Assembly (NCBI RefSeq): GCF_020422885.1 | Contig: NZ_CP084622.1 | Location: forward strand, 1,941,001 to 2,005,000 | Source: Mesobacillus sp. S13 | GTDB lineage: Bacteria > Bacillota > Bacilli > Bacillales > Cytobacillaceae | Length of the DNA stretch: 64,000 nt | Reading direction: 5' to 3' | Part shown: positions 28,567 to 36,739 of the stretch, piece by piece | Numbering within the stretch: position 1 is the first letter of the stretch | Layout of the letters: the number at the start of each line of letters is the position of its first letter | Notes under the pieces: generated by a model | Databases searched by the model: none | What the model was told of the DNA's origin: nothing | What the model saw: only the letters and a program-made list of their open reading frames with translations | Made by a program: the position numbers and the translations under genes

Positions 28567-28992
28567 ATGATTACAGGAATTGTCCCTTATCTGGTGACGG
28601 ATGGAAATGGCCAGGAAGCAGTGAAGTTTTATCAGGAGGCTTTAGGAGCTGAAGTTGTTAGCCTCCAAACATTTGGAGATGTGCCTCCAAATCCTGAGTA
28701 TCCACTTCCTGAAGAAGCAAAAAATCGAGTGCTGAATGCTCAAATGAACATTGGTGATGCGAAACTGATGTTATCTGATACATTTCCTGGACATCCATTT
28801 CAGCTCGGATCTCAGGTAACAATTGCACTCATGGTGGATAACGCTTCTGAAGCAAAAGAAATTTTCGAAAAGCTCCAGGAAGATGGAAAAGTATCAATGC
28901 CACTTCAGGAAACATTCTGGAGCCCGGCTTACGGCCAGGTGACAGATAAATTTGGTGTCGAGTGGCAAGTTTCAACAGAAGTAAAGAAATAA
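28567..28992 (+). CDS. VOC / glyoxalase-like protein (PhnB-like)
   Basis: A 141-residue vicinal-oxygen-chelate fold protein of the PhnB/YjdN type: YLVTDGNGQEAVKFYQEALGAE, LMLSDTFPG and WSPAYGQVTDKFGVEW. The reaction is not predictable. A near-palindromic hairpin at 28999-29024 followed by T-rich sequence ends the unit. Confidence 0.85.
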   Translation: MITGIVPYLVTDGNGQEAVKFYQEALGAEVVSLQTFGDVPPNPEYPLPEEAKNRVLNAQMNIGDAKLMLSDTFPGHPFQLGSQVTIALMVDNASEAKEIFEKLQEDGKVSMPLQETFWSPAYGQVTDKFGVEWQVSTEVKK

Positions 28993-29105
28993 TTCCCGAG
29001 CTGGGCTGTTAAGACAGTCTGGCTTATTTTTATTACAAGGATTGAAATCATATTGGATGTTGAATCAATGATAATATTACTTTGGTTAAATAGGAGGTCT
29101 GTACC

Positions 29106-29852
29106 ATGCCAGGCAAGTTTGAAGGAAAGACGGTCATCATTACCGGTGGATCAAATGGGATTGGAAAAGGAATTGCTAAAGCTTTTGCAAAAGAATATGC
29201 TAATGTGTGCATCGCGGATCTAGATGAGATAAAGGGGAAGGAACTGATTTCAACCTTAGAGAAATTCGGTGGAAAAGCCGCTTTTTACAAAACCGATGTG
29301 AGAAAAGAAGACGATCTTCTCTCCCTGATGGGTCGCGCTATCAATGACTTTGGTAAAATTGATATATTGGTCAATAATGCCGGAGTGTCAAGGTTCAAGC
29401 CCTTATTTGAGCTTACAACTGAGGAATGGGAGGATGTGGTTTTTACCAATCTCAGAAGTGTATTCATTGGATCCCGTGAGGCTGCCAGAAGAATGGATAA
29501 AGGTGGACGGATCATCAATATAGCATCGACAAGGGCAACCATGTCTGAACCGAATTCCGAGGCTTATGCTTCTTCTAAAGGAGGAATTGTTGCCTTGACA
29601 CATGCCCTTGCTGCTTCGCTTCAAGAGAAAGGAATCACAGTCAATTCTATAAGCCCTGGCTGGATCCAGACAGATGATTATGAGGAATTACGTGAAAAGG
29701 ACCATCTACAGCACTGGTCCAACCGAGTCGGAAGACCGGAGGATATAGCAAAAGCATGCCTCTATTTAACCGACCCGGAGAACGATTTTATTAATGGACA
29801 AGATCTTGTTATTGATGGTGGAATGACACGGAAAATGATTTATGAAGATTAA
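29106..29852 (+). CDS. Short-chain dehydrogenase/reductase
   Basis: A 248-residue classical SDR. TGGSNGIGKGIA binds the cofactor, NNAG is present, and the catalytic Ser/Tyr/Lys appear in IASTRAT and YASSK. The glucose/ribitol dehydrogenase-like subgroup fits best; the substrate is unknown. GGAGG precedes ATG 29106. Confidence 0.88.
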   Translation: MPGKFEGKTVIITGGSNGIGKGIAKAFAKEYANVCIADLDEIKGKELISTLEKFGGKAAFYKTDVRKEDDLLSLMGRAINDFGKIDILVNNAGVSRFKPLFELTTEEWEDVVFTNLRSVFIGSREAARRMDKGGRIINIASTRATMSEPNSEAYASSKGGIVALTHALAASLQEKGITVNSISPGWIQTDDYEELREKDHLQHWSNRVGRPEDIAKACLYLTDPENDFINGQDLVIDGGMTRKMIYED

Positions 29853-29860
29853 ACTAAGTG

Positions 29861-29895
29861 AGGGAGTCGGCATATTGATTGCCGCTCCCTTTTAA
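29861..29895 (+). terminator. SDR gene terminator
   Basis: AGGGAG-CGGCA and TGCCG-CTCCCT pair with one mismatch and are followed by TTTT. Confidence 0.8.
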
Positions 29896-29954
29896 AATTA
29901 CTGTATTTTTTATATTATAGGAGGATAGAGAACGAATTTGGGAGAGAAATATCA

Positions 29955-30650
29955 ATGAAATATACAAATAAGAAACCCAAAAAGAAAAAACAAGTGCAGA
30001 GAAATTTCAATCTGGTCATCTTACTTTTTATGAGTTTTATTGGCTTTCTTTTACTTGATAGATTCCTGGAATTATACAATGAAAGTTTCAAAAAAATGAA
30101 TGTTAGTGTAAATAGTTCGATAGGAGAAGTTGCCAAGTATACGCCGATGATAGAAGACGAATTGAAAAAGTTTGGGATGGAAGACCACACCGTAACGGTG
30201 GCTGCATTGATGATGCAGGAAAGCAGGGGGAAGGGTGGAGACCCTATGCAAGCGTCTGAGTCATTGGGATTAGCTCCTAACAGCATCCAGGATCCCCAGC
30301 AAAGCATCCAGCAAGGTGTAAAGTACTATCAGCGTGTTGTGGACCATGGCAAAAAAATGCAAGTTGATTTCCCGACAGTCATCCAGTCTTACAATATGGG
30401 AATAGGCTATATTGATTTTGTAGCCAAAAACGGCGGGAAGCACAGCGAGGAGCTGGCAAAGAAGTTCTCCATGATCCAGGTTGAAAAAAGTCCGCAAACC
30501 TATGATTGCGGCGGTGATAAAAACAATTTCCGCTATCCCTATTGCTATGGTGACTTCACCTATAGCACCAAGGTTGCAAAACATATGGAATCCATTACAG
30601 TCAGTGTTCCAGAAGATTTAAGCGAGGGTTTAACTAAACGTTCATTTTAG
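29955..30650 (+). CDS. Membrane-anchored lysozyme-like protein
   Basis: A 231-residue protein: basic N-terminus, membrane helix (about 18-37), then a lysozyme-like domain. ALMMQESRGKGGDPMQASES contains the catalytic Glu region, and QSYNMG is the family motif also found in CwlT-type muramidases. It should cleave peptidoglycan outside the membrane. No conjugation genes lie nearby. Confidence 0.82.
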   Translation: MKYTNKKPKKKKQVQRNFNLVILLFMSFIGFLLLDRFLELYNESFKKMNVSVNSSIGEVAKYTPMIEDELKKFGMEDHTVTVAALMMQESRGKGGDPMQASESLGLAPNSIQDPQQSIQQGVKYYQRVVDHGKKMQVDFPTVIQSYNMGIGYIDFVAKNGGKHSEELAKKFSMIQVEKSPQTYDCGGDKNNFRYPYCYGDFTYSTKVAKHMESITVSVPEDLSEGLTKRSF

Positions 30651-30658
30651 TAATTTGG

Positions 30659-30837
30659 TTGACTTTACCAAAAATGTAATATAAAATAAGTTTACTAATA
30701 TCGAAGGGAGTGAGACGGCATATGTTTGACCTTTTAAGAATAACCTCGGGAATTAAATGTTTGCCACTCACTTATACGGATGTAAGATAGTAGAGAGATG
30801 GACCGCGAGGGAAGAACTAAACTCGTGGTCTTTTTTT
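30659..30837 (+). ncRNA. Short transcription unit: small RNA or tiny peptide mRNA
   Basis: Promoter TTGACT (30659-30664), 17 bp, TAAAAT (30682-30687). A terminator follows where GACCGCGAG (30801-30809) pairs with CTCGTGGTC (30822-30830) before seven T. The predicted transcript is about 140 bases. It contains one possible frame at 30722-30790 (22 codons, MFDLLRITSGIKCLPLTY...) with GGGAG upstream. Promoter and terminator are strong; whether the product is RNA or peptide is open. Confidence 0.6.
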
Positions 30838-30947
30838 GTGCTAATCAGTCCAATTGTCTGTCAGGAATGATCGAGGGCAGGCGTTATTGGGTTGGCTTCA
30901 TTGATTCCAGTGGTTGTTATTAAACAAAACTGGAGGGATTAGTAGTG

Positions 30948-31931
30948 ATGAATCTTGTTTCAATGGCAAAAGTAGTTAGAACTGTAGACGGGGAATGGAA
31001 AAGCACTCTGGCAGAAAAAATCCTGGAGAGATGGGGGTATGACAAAGGGACTGTCTTTTACTATCGTGCAAGTTCAAACTTTTTGTTTGTTTTTAAAAAA
31101 GCAGGGAAAAAATATTTTTTACGGTTCAGTGATGTCAACGAAAAAGCATATTCGCAAATTGAAAGTGAAATGAAGATACTTGAGTATCTAAGAGATCAGC
31201 CTATTTGCGTGGCACTTCCTGTAAGATCAAATAATGGTAATCTCATTGAGTGTATCGAAGCGGATATTGGCACTTATTATGCAGTTGTTTTCGAAGCGCT
31301 TCCTGGTAAACAACTTGAAACAGAGAATCTTGAAGAAGAGGAGTTTCATACATGGGGAAGCCACCTTGGAAGGCTGCATAAGATTTTCAAGGAAATGCCA
31401 GCAGAATATCGTTCAGCTAGAAAAGATGTGCAAGACCAGCTGGATGATGTCTTTAAAAATATACCAGACTATGAAACTGCAGCTTTAAAGGAGTTTGATG
31501 CAATTAAGCATTGGGCTAAAGCTTTGGGCCGTTCTAATGAAAACTTCGGTTTGATTCATTATGATTTCGAATTGGACAATTTAATCTGGCAAGATGGAGA
31601 GATCGGCATCTTGGATTTTGATGATTGTATGAACAACTGGTTTGTTGCCGATATTGCCTATGCTTTAAGAGACATATTAAAAACACGTGATGACATGGAG
31701 AATCCATTTGTGAATGCATTCATTGCTGGGTATCAATCAGAAACAAAGCTTGACCAGATGCTAGTAAAAGAACTACCAATGTTCATTCGGATGCATAACC
31801 TCTTAACCTTTGTCAGTTTGCTCAAAGTAGTTGATGTTCCAGAGAGCATGGAATTGAAAGAGGGACTGATCAATCTAAAAGAAAAATTAAAGCAATATAT
31901 AGAGAAGTATCGTAATTCTTTTTCAAGCTGA
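30948..31931 (+). CDS. APH-family phosphotransferase (kinase-like)
   Basis: A 327-residue aminoglycoside-phosphotransferase-fold protein. The catalytic loop is GLIHYDFELDN (HxDxxxxN) and the metal site is GILDFDD. Members act on aminoglycosides, choline, homoserine or related small molecules; the substrate cannot be given. GGAGGG precedes it; a GTG at 30945 is an alternative start. An ACATCCGA/TCGGGTGT terminator follows at 31931-31956. Confidence 0.85.
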   Translation: MNLVSMAKVVRTVDGEWKSTLAEKILERWGYDKGTVFYYRASSNFLFVFKKAGKKYFLRFSDVNEKAYSQIESEMKILEYLRDQPICVALPVRSNNGNLIECIEADIGTYYAVVFEALPGKQLETENLEEEEFHTWGSHLGRLHKIFKEMPAEYRSARKDVQDQLDDVFKNIPDYETAALKEFDAIKHWAKALGRSNENFGLIHYDFELDNLIWQDGEIGILDFDDCMNNWFVADIAYALRDILKTRDDMENPFVNAFIAGYQSETKLDQMLVKELPMFIRMHNLLTFVSLLKVVDVPESMELKEGLINLKEKLKQYIEKYRNSFSS

Positions 31932-31956
31932 CATCCGATTTTTTCGGGTGTTTTTT
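31931..31956 (+). terminator. Terminator of the phosphotransferase gene
   Basis: ACATCCGA pairs with TCGGGTGT (one wobble) before a T-run. Confidence 0.85.
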
Positions 31957-32053
31957 ATTTTTAAAATTTCTTGTCCTAGGCAGGAAAAAAGAATGAGCAC
32001 GGTAAATATATTAGTAATAAATACCCATACTAATAATCAGGAGGTGTGTACAA

Positions 32054-32203
32054 ATGTTTGAATATGGTAAGGAGATTCCACTGGACGGTGCAGCTGTAAA
32101 ACAGGGAGTTCAGCAAGGAAACAATGAGGAACAGGAAATCTCGGAAGGCGCTGTTTTCAGCTTCGATCACCGCATGGATATTCCCTTGGACGGTGTGAAA
32201 TAA
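32054..32203 (+). CDS. 49-residue protein with two IPLDG motifs
   Basis: A short frame with a strong ribosome site (AGGAGGTGTG at 32039-32048). The sequence has EIPLDGAAV near the start and DIPLDGVK at the very end, separated by a Gln/Glu-rich linker; no Cys, no membrane segment. A terminator follows six bases after the stop. The repeated motif suggests a binding or processing signal. No family is recognised. Confidence 0.65.
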   Translation: MFEYGKEIPLDGAAVKQGVQQGNNEEQEISEGAVFSFDHRMDIPLDGVK

Positions 32204-32208
32204 GCAGT

Positions 32209-32237
32209 AAAAAAAGCCTGAATAACAGGCTTTTTTT
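32209..32237. terminator. Terminator between the small protein gene and azoR
   Basis: AAAAAAAGCCTG pairs with CAGGCTTTTTTT around a five-base loop. Symmetrical, serving both convergent genes. Confidence 0.92.
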
Positions 32238-32243
32238 GCTGTG

Positions 32244-32879
32244 TTAAAATTGTTTGGCAAGCTCGTTTGCACGCTGGATGGCTTGTTGCTTAATTTCCTG
32301 GGCTTTATCCGGCATAGCCGCCATGCCTTCGATTGCCAGAGTTTCAGCATCAGTGATTCCCATGAATGCGAGAACAGCTTGAAGATATCGGTCACCGAAC
32401 TCCAGTTCCTTGGCTGGACCTTCTGAGTAGATTCCGCCACGTGCCTGGATATGAAGAGCCTTTTTACCACCAAGTAATCCGACGGGACCTTCTGCCGTAT
32501 ACTTGAATGTTTTCCCTGCAATCGCAATGTTATCAATATAAGCTTTCATTTTTGGCGGAAAGCTAAAGTTCCAAAATGGTGTGACAAAAATATACTTATC
32601 TCCGGCAATAAATTGATCCGTCAGTTTATTGATTGCGCTCACTTTTTGTTTTTCATCATCGCTAAGCTGGTCAAAAGCAGATCCTTGCTGTAATTTGCCC
32701 CAGCCGCTGAAGACATCTGTATCGATAAATGGAACATCCATTTTATATAGATCCAGTCTAATTACCTCATCGTCAGGATTGTTTTCACGGTAAGCTTTAA
32801 TGAACTCCTCGCCAACCGATAAACTGAAAGATTCCTCAACTGGTTTGGGGTTTGCTGTAATGTAAAGTACGGTAGCCAT
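32244..32879 (-). CDS. azoR: FMN-dependent NADH-azoreductase
   Basis: A 211-residue flavodoxin-like enzyme. [20 protein letters not shown] binds the FMN phosphate, and [20 protein letters not shown] and ARGGIYSEG are azoreductase signatures. It reduces quinones and azo compounds with NADH and has a role in thiol or quinone stress. Length is typical. Confidence 0.93.
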   Translation of the reverse strand: MATVLYITANPKPVEESFSLSVGEEFIKAYRENNPDDEVIRLDLYKMDVPFIDTDVFSGWGKLQQGSAFDQLSDDEKQKVSAINKLTDQFIAGDKYIFVTPFWNFSFPPKMKAYIDNIAIAGKTFKYTAEGPVGLLGGKKALHIQARGGIYSEGPAKELEFGDRYLQAVLAFMGITDAETLAIEGMAAMPDKAQEIKQQAIQRANELAKQF

Positions 32880-33029
32880 GCATAGTCATCCTTTCTTTTT
32901 CTAATCAACATTGATATATTCCCCCCATTACAGCCCGATATTCCTTACATGGCAAAATTTTAAATAAACCTCTCATTTCGTGACAACTGAAAAATAGAAT
33001 TTTATAATAAAAAGTAAGAAAGTTTTGAA

Positions 33030-33096
33030 TTCGACATAATTAGTGGATTTTCTCGGCATCTTTAGACAAACGCAGACCCAACGTTTTCCTATAATA
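33030..33096 (+). promoter_or_regulatory. Candidate Spo0A-controlled promoter of sirA
   Basis: TTCGACA at 33030-33036 is a 0A box on the minus strand (TGTCGAA). Downstream, TAGACA near 33063-33068 and TATAAT near 33090-33095 are about 21 bp apart, a spacing wider than normal and similar to that of Spo0A-activated sigma-A promoters such as spoIIG. sirA is Spo0A-induced in B. subtilis. Confidence 0.5.
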
Positions 33097-33130
33097 AAGA
33101 CAAAAGCTTGTCTGCAGAGGAGGGGATCAG

Positions 33131-33571
33131 GTGAGATCCTACCAGCTATATCTAATAGAAGATGAATTTGCCTCCCATTATTTCGGAAGAGAACGGATGT
33201 TTTATCAATTGTTTTTGGAATATAGTCAAGCAAACCATGATCTTAAATCCATCATCGCCAAGCAAGTCAAATTCGTCACGAAATCCATACCTGCACTTCG
33301 CATCCATCAGCTCCTTCATCAACAGCTTTCCAAGGTAAAGGGATTCCATGTTGAGAACGGCATATATATTTATGAAAATAAATCAAATAATAGCTCTGCC
33401 ACACTTAAAGTGCATGAAAGATGGCTGGAGTTACAATCCCACGGACAAGTAGACGCAGAAACGGTCTTTTTTGAGATCCTTCGTAAATGTGAATCATCCT
33501 TCCTGGCTATTGACCTTGAATCAAATAAATATGGCTGGTTGAAGCCGATAAAAGAACGAAAATATGTCTAG
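33131..33571 (+). CDS. sirA: Sporulation inhibitor of replication SirA (YneE)
   Basis: A 146-residue protein with the SirA pattern (MRSYQLYLIEDEFASHYFGRE at the N-terminus, conserved WLELQ and YGWLKP). In B. subtilis SirA binds domain I of DnaA and blocks new rounds of replication in cells entering sporulation. Starts at GTG 33131 after GAGGAGGGG. It lies directly upstream of yneF, as in B. subtilis, but is separated from tkt by about 6.5 kb of inserted genes. Confidence 0.92.
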   Translation: MRSYQLYLIEDEFASHYFGRERMFYQLFLEYSQANHDLKSIIAKQVKFVTKSIPALRIHQLLHQQLSKVKGFHVENGIYIYENKSNNSSATLKVHERWLELQSHGQVDAETVFFEILRKCESSFLAIDLESNKYGWLKPIKERKYV

Positions 33572-33731
33572 GTATCGCAAATAATATGATTGATGACAAT
33601 CATTAAAGGCTGATCAATACAAAAAGTTTTGAAATTGAATTGTTTTACTAGAGAAAAAAACCTGCAGATATTGTATAATAACTGTTGGTTTAGTACACTG
33701 TATGTTAGACAACATGAAGGAGGAAGTTTTT

Positions 33732-33947
33732 ATGTGGACGTATATTCTAGTTGGTATACTGGCACTAATTGTCGGTGTAGCGCTAGGATTTTTCATTGCT
33801 CGTAAATACATGGAGAGCTACTTGAAGAAAAATCCGCCAATCAACGAACAAATGCTTAAAATGATGATGATGCAAATGGGAATGAAACCATCCCAGAAGA
33901 AAATCAATCAGATGATGTCAGCAATGAACAAGCAGACAGGAAAATAA
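33732..33947 (+). CDS. yneF: YneF, UPF0154 membrane protein
   Basis: A 71-residue protein with an N-terminal membrane helix ([20 protein letters not shown]) and the family segment [25 protein letters not shown] lies just before ATG 33732. Function unknown; it is the last host gene before the phage-like element. Confidence 0.93.
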   Translation: MWTYILVGILALIVGVALGFFIARKYMESYLKKNPPINEQMLKMMMMQMGMKPSQKKINQMMSAMNKQTGK

Positions 33948-34033
33948 AAACCTGTTAGTACGTTGCTATAACAAGGTTTCACAAGGGTTACTATCAATTT
34001 AGAATAACAAAATTCACAAACTTTGAATGTGAA

Positions 34034-34082
34034 AAGGTGAATCCTTCACCCAAATTTGTTACCTAAAAAGGTGTAACCTTCA
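34034..34082. repeat. Direct repeat before the integrase gene
   Basis: AAGGTGAATCCTTCA (34034-34048) and AAGGTGTAACCTTCA (34068-34082) share 12 of 15 bases, differ only in the middle triplet and start 34 bp apart. Each also has an inverted AAGG/CCTT core. They may be integrase or excisionase arm sites. Confidence 0.55.
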
Positions 34083-34142
34083 TATTTTAACCAAAAACCA
34101 CTTTTTTCTGTTAGAAACTTAACCAGAGAAAGGTGGTTTTTT

Positions 34143-35075
34143 GTGTTATTAGAAGATGTTTTAAAAGAGTATTTGTACTATTGTCAGGCAAAAGGTTTCA
34201 CGCCTAAGACAATGAAAAACAAGAATCAAGAGTTGAAGCAACTGAGGTATTTCCTCATCGAAAAGAGAGGGATTACAGAATTAGAGAGTATTTCAGCCTT
34301 TGATTTAAACGCATATGTAAGACTTAAGCAGAAAGATGGTCTGCAGCCTCAATCTATAGTTTCAATGTTCAAAATGATCAAAGCATTTTTCAACTGGTGT
34401 GAAAGGGAAGGTTACATAAAGGATAACTTTGCACAAAAAATAATCCTTCCTAAAATACCTAAGAAAATTTTAAAAGGATTCACAACAAAAGAAATTCAAT
34501 TAATGATCGATGTTTTTACTTATGGTGATTATTTTGAGGCAAGAAACAAGGCGATTATTGCAATTTTAGCTGATACAGGAATTCGAGCAATGGAGTTAAG
34601 AGGCCTATTAAGTATTAATGTAAAAGAGACTTCAATTTTAGTTTATGGAAAAGGAAATAAAGAGAGGTATGTGTTTATATCTCCTGCATTAAAACGAATT
34701 CTAATTAAATATGAAAGGATAAAAAAACATTATTTTAAAGATAAAGATACATCAGATCACTACTTTTTATCTTATAGAGGTACAGATATATCTCATGTTG
34801 GCCTAGATAATATTATTAAAATGGCAGGAAAGCGAGCAGGAATAGAGGGGAAAAGGGTATCTCCTCACAGTTTCAGACACTTCTTCTCGGTTCAATGTTT
34901 GCTGAATGGAATAGATATTTACACGCTCAGTAAGCTTCTGGGCCATTCTGAAATACAAACTACTCAAAGGTATTTACAATCACTAGAGGACTTTGAATTG
35001 ATAAATAATGCAATGCCATCTTCCCCACTAATGAATATCAACAAGAACAACAGGCTAAGTACTATAAATTCATAA
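34143..35075 (+). CDS. Tyrosine integrase
   Basis: A 310-residue XerC/D-like recombinase: N-terminal SAM-like core-binding domain, then the catalytic domain with R (TGIRAMELRG, about 148), HxxR (SPHSFRHFF, about 240), H (LLGHSEIQTT) and the nucleophile Tyr in TTQRYLQ (about 278). Starts at GTG 34143 after AAAGGTGG. It should integrate and excise the element next to yneF. No Cys or stop interrupts it. Confidence 0.92.
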   Translation: MLLEDVLKEYLYYCQAKGFTPKTMKNKNQELKQLRYFLIEKRGITELESISAFDLNAYVRLKQKDGLQPQSIVSMFKMIKAFFNWCEREGYIKDNFAQKIILPKIPKKILKGFTTKEIQLMIDVFTYGDYFEARNKAIIAILADTGIRAMELRGLLSINVKETSILVYGKGNKERYVFISPALKRILIKYERIKKHYFKDKDTSDHYFLSYRGTDISHVGLDNIIKMAGKRAGIEGKRVSPHSFRHFFSVQCLLNGIDIYTLSKLLGHSEIQTTQRYLQSLEDFELINNAMPSSPLMNINKNNRLSTINS

Positions 35076-35088
35076 GGGAGTGTATAAC

Positions 35089-35232
35089 ATGCAACCAGAA
35101 TCAACTGAAAAGGCACTGAATAGCGTTATAAAGTTTTGTGAATCGATCATCATGTTAGAGGAAAGGCAGTCAGATGAGACAATAGAGACTGCTGAGAAGG
35201 TATTAAAAATTATCAGAAAGGAACTAAATTAA
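35089..35232 (+). CDS. Small acidic protein, 47 aa
   Basis: A helical protein (STEKALNSVIKFCESIIM ... ETAEKVLKIIRKELN) starting at ATG 35089, 14 bases after the integrase, with GGGAG upstream. It may be a recombination directionality factor by position, but no helix-turn-helix is evident. An imperfect hairpin (GAACCAGTG/CACTGATTC, 35248-35272) follows. Confidence 0.5.
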   Translation: MQPESTEKALNSVIKFCESIIMLEERQSDETIETAEKVLKIIRKELN

Positions 35233-35394
35233 GCACAAAAAAAGAGAACCAGTGCTACCAACACTGATTCCCTAAACGCTCTTTATCCATAGTCAACTCG
35301 CTAAAACTGAATACGGATTTATCATGCCTTCATTTTACTAAAAAAAATATGTAAATGCAAGGTCTAGTTTCCTATTGTCTTTTTTGGTAAATCC

Positions 35395-35780
35395 AGTGTG
35401 AGAAGCCGTTAAGCACACTATAATAAATCACGTCAGGTATTGATCCAGCCATAGCGTAAACTGGAGATAGGTAAGCAGTCAGTTCCCTATTACTGACCTT
35501 ATCGAATGGAGAAAGCTGCCATTAAGTGCTGTCGAAGGAAGGTCATTCGCAGATATGCGAGCAAGACAAGCTACAAGTACCAATATGGGAAACTGTCAGG
35601 GATGATTGAAACAGTAGGCTTGTTAGGATGAATAATCCACGACTAATAGGGTTGAATACATACGGATACAAACACTATACAATTCAAGTCGCTTGCCTAT
35701 GTTCATTTGATTTTTTGTCATTTGAACATAGGCAACAACTTTGATCCAGCCGTTTCAAACCTCTGCCAATTCAAGCAAAA
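35395..35780 (+). ncRNA. Candidate large structured non-coding RNA
   Basis: No credible frame lies between 35233 and 35867. The segment holds many local stems: AGTGTG/CACACT, TCCAG/CTGGA, GTCAGT/ACTGAC, TCGCA/TGCGA, ACAAGC-TAC/GTAGGCTTGT, GGAT/ATCC and a perfect 12-bp stem TTGCCTATGTTC/GAACATAGGCAA (35693-35734). TTGATCCAGCC occurs at 35440 and again at 35741. A TATAAT lies at 35419-35424. Length and place, after the integrase, would suit a phage ornate RNA or an origin; no known class is recognised. Confidence 0.45.
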
Positions 35781-35867
35781 CCCAAAAAACAAAAGCAAGG
35801 TGAAAAGTACAAAATAAAAGGAAATAACTTCCTGATGTCGAAATAAGTAGACGAAGGGGGTGATTTA

Positions 35868-36182
35868 ATGAAACAGAAGGAAATTGAAGAATTAAAAAAT
35901 TGGAGAGAAGAGTTAGATAGTGAAATCAACGAATTAGAAGACGAACTAAAAAATATTGAAGAAGAACTGGAAAGAATAAAAGTAAGACACAGTCTAGCAA
36001 ATAAAGCTTATAGAAGAAGCAATGATGAATTCTTAAATGAAGAGTATCTAAAACCTCTTTATCAGGAATTACAGGATTTACAACAGAAATTAGATAGGAA
36101 GACAGTTGAAAACCGGAAAAAAGTCTATGCTTTAAATTCGTTAATTGACAATATAGATACAAAAATTAAAGTCAATTTATAA
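35868..36182 (+). CDS. Coiled-coil protein, 104 aa
   Basis: Almost entirely charged heptad-like sequence (KEIEELKNWREELDSEINEL ... LQDLQQKLDRKTVENRKKV). AAGGGGGTG precedes ATG 35868. Probably dimeric; no function can be given. Confidence 0.65.
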   Translation: MKQKEIEELKNWREELDSEINELEDELKNIEEELERIKVRHSLANKAYRRSNDEFLNEEYLKPLYQELQDLQQKLDRKTVENRKKVYALNSLIDNIDTKIKVNL

Positions 36183-36187
36183 GGATG

Positions 36188-36219
36188 AAACCCACTGGTT
36201 ATTGATCAGTGGGTTTTTC
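36188..36219. terminator. Bidirectional terminator
   Basis: AAACCCACTG (36188-36197) pairs with CAGTGGGTTT (36207-36216). It separates the coiled-coil gene from the convergent XRE gene, overlapping the end of the latter. Confidence 0.85.
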
Positions 36220-36429
36220 GTTGTCTTCAACTATTTCAAGTATTTCATTAAAGTCTTCAATCTTAAGTGTATCCATTGCTTTGAGTAAATTTGATAATTG
36301 TATTCGATCATACTTATTGTTTACCAACTGACTTACTGTAGCTTCTCTAAGGCCTGATTCAATTGCAAACTGTTTTTGACTCTTATCCTTAATGTGCTTA
36401 TCAAGTTTCACTACAATTTTTCTAGTCAT
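36199..36429 (-). CDS. XRE-family regulator
   Basis: A 76-residue helix-turn-helix protein (KQFAIESGLREATVSQLVNNK), of the small HTH type without an effector domain. It is divergent from the early operon and probably controls it through the palindrome at 36474-36487. Candidate lysogeny or copy-control repressor. Confidence 0.82.
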   Translation of the reverse strand: MTRKIVVKLDKHIKDKSQKQFAIESGLREATVSQLVNNKYDRIQLSNLLKAMDTLKIEDFNEILEIVEDNEKPTDQ

Positions 36430-36473
36430 GTTTTTACCCCTAATTTATCTTTTTTTATATTATAACATAAAAT

Positions 36474-36516
36474 TACACATTTGTGTATTGACCATTATTA
36501 CACGTTACAGTAATAT
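36474..36516 (+). promoter_or_regulatory. Early promoter with adjacent operator palindrome
   Basis: TACACA-TT-TGTGTA (36474-36487) directly abuts TTGACC (36488-36493), followed by a 17-bp spacer and TAATAT (36511-36516). On the minus strand a TATAAT near 36459 would place the same palindrome at the -35 of the XRE gene, so both directions could be repressed. Confidence 0.65.
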
Positions 36517-36559
36517 GTAATTAAGAAAGTTATTACGGATTGAGGGGAGGACAGTTCAA

Positions 36560-36739
36560 GTGAAAACTCTTCCAGATAGAATTGCATACTACCTTCGAAA
36601 AGTAGCAGATAAAGGTTCGATACACCCAGCCAAGAAACAACCTGCAGCTTACAAATTCAGACATCAACGATTAATGCTTTATAAGAAGTTAATGCATGAA
36701 GAAATTGAAAGGAGTGGTTATCGTGGATCACGCAATTAA
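36560..36739 (+). CDS. Small basic protein, 59 aa
   Basis: Starts at GTG 36560 after AGGGGAGG. Basic and helical (LPDRIAYYLRKVADKGSIHP ... KFRHQRLMLYKKLMHEEIER). First gene of the early operon; overlaps the next by 17 bases. No family is recognised. Confidence 0.55.
   Translation: MKTLPDRIAYYLRKVADKGSIHPAKKQPAAYKFRHQRLMLYKKLMHEEIERSGYRGSRN

Noticed and set aside
33948..34142. Exact left attachment site
   Set aside because: No matching copy could be found because the right end of the element is outside the window.
35395..35780. Group I or group II intron
   Set aside because: No recognisable catalytic-core signatures, no intron-encoded protein and no interrupted gene around it.
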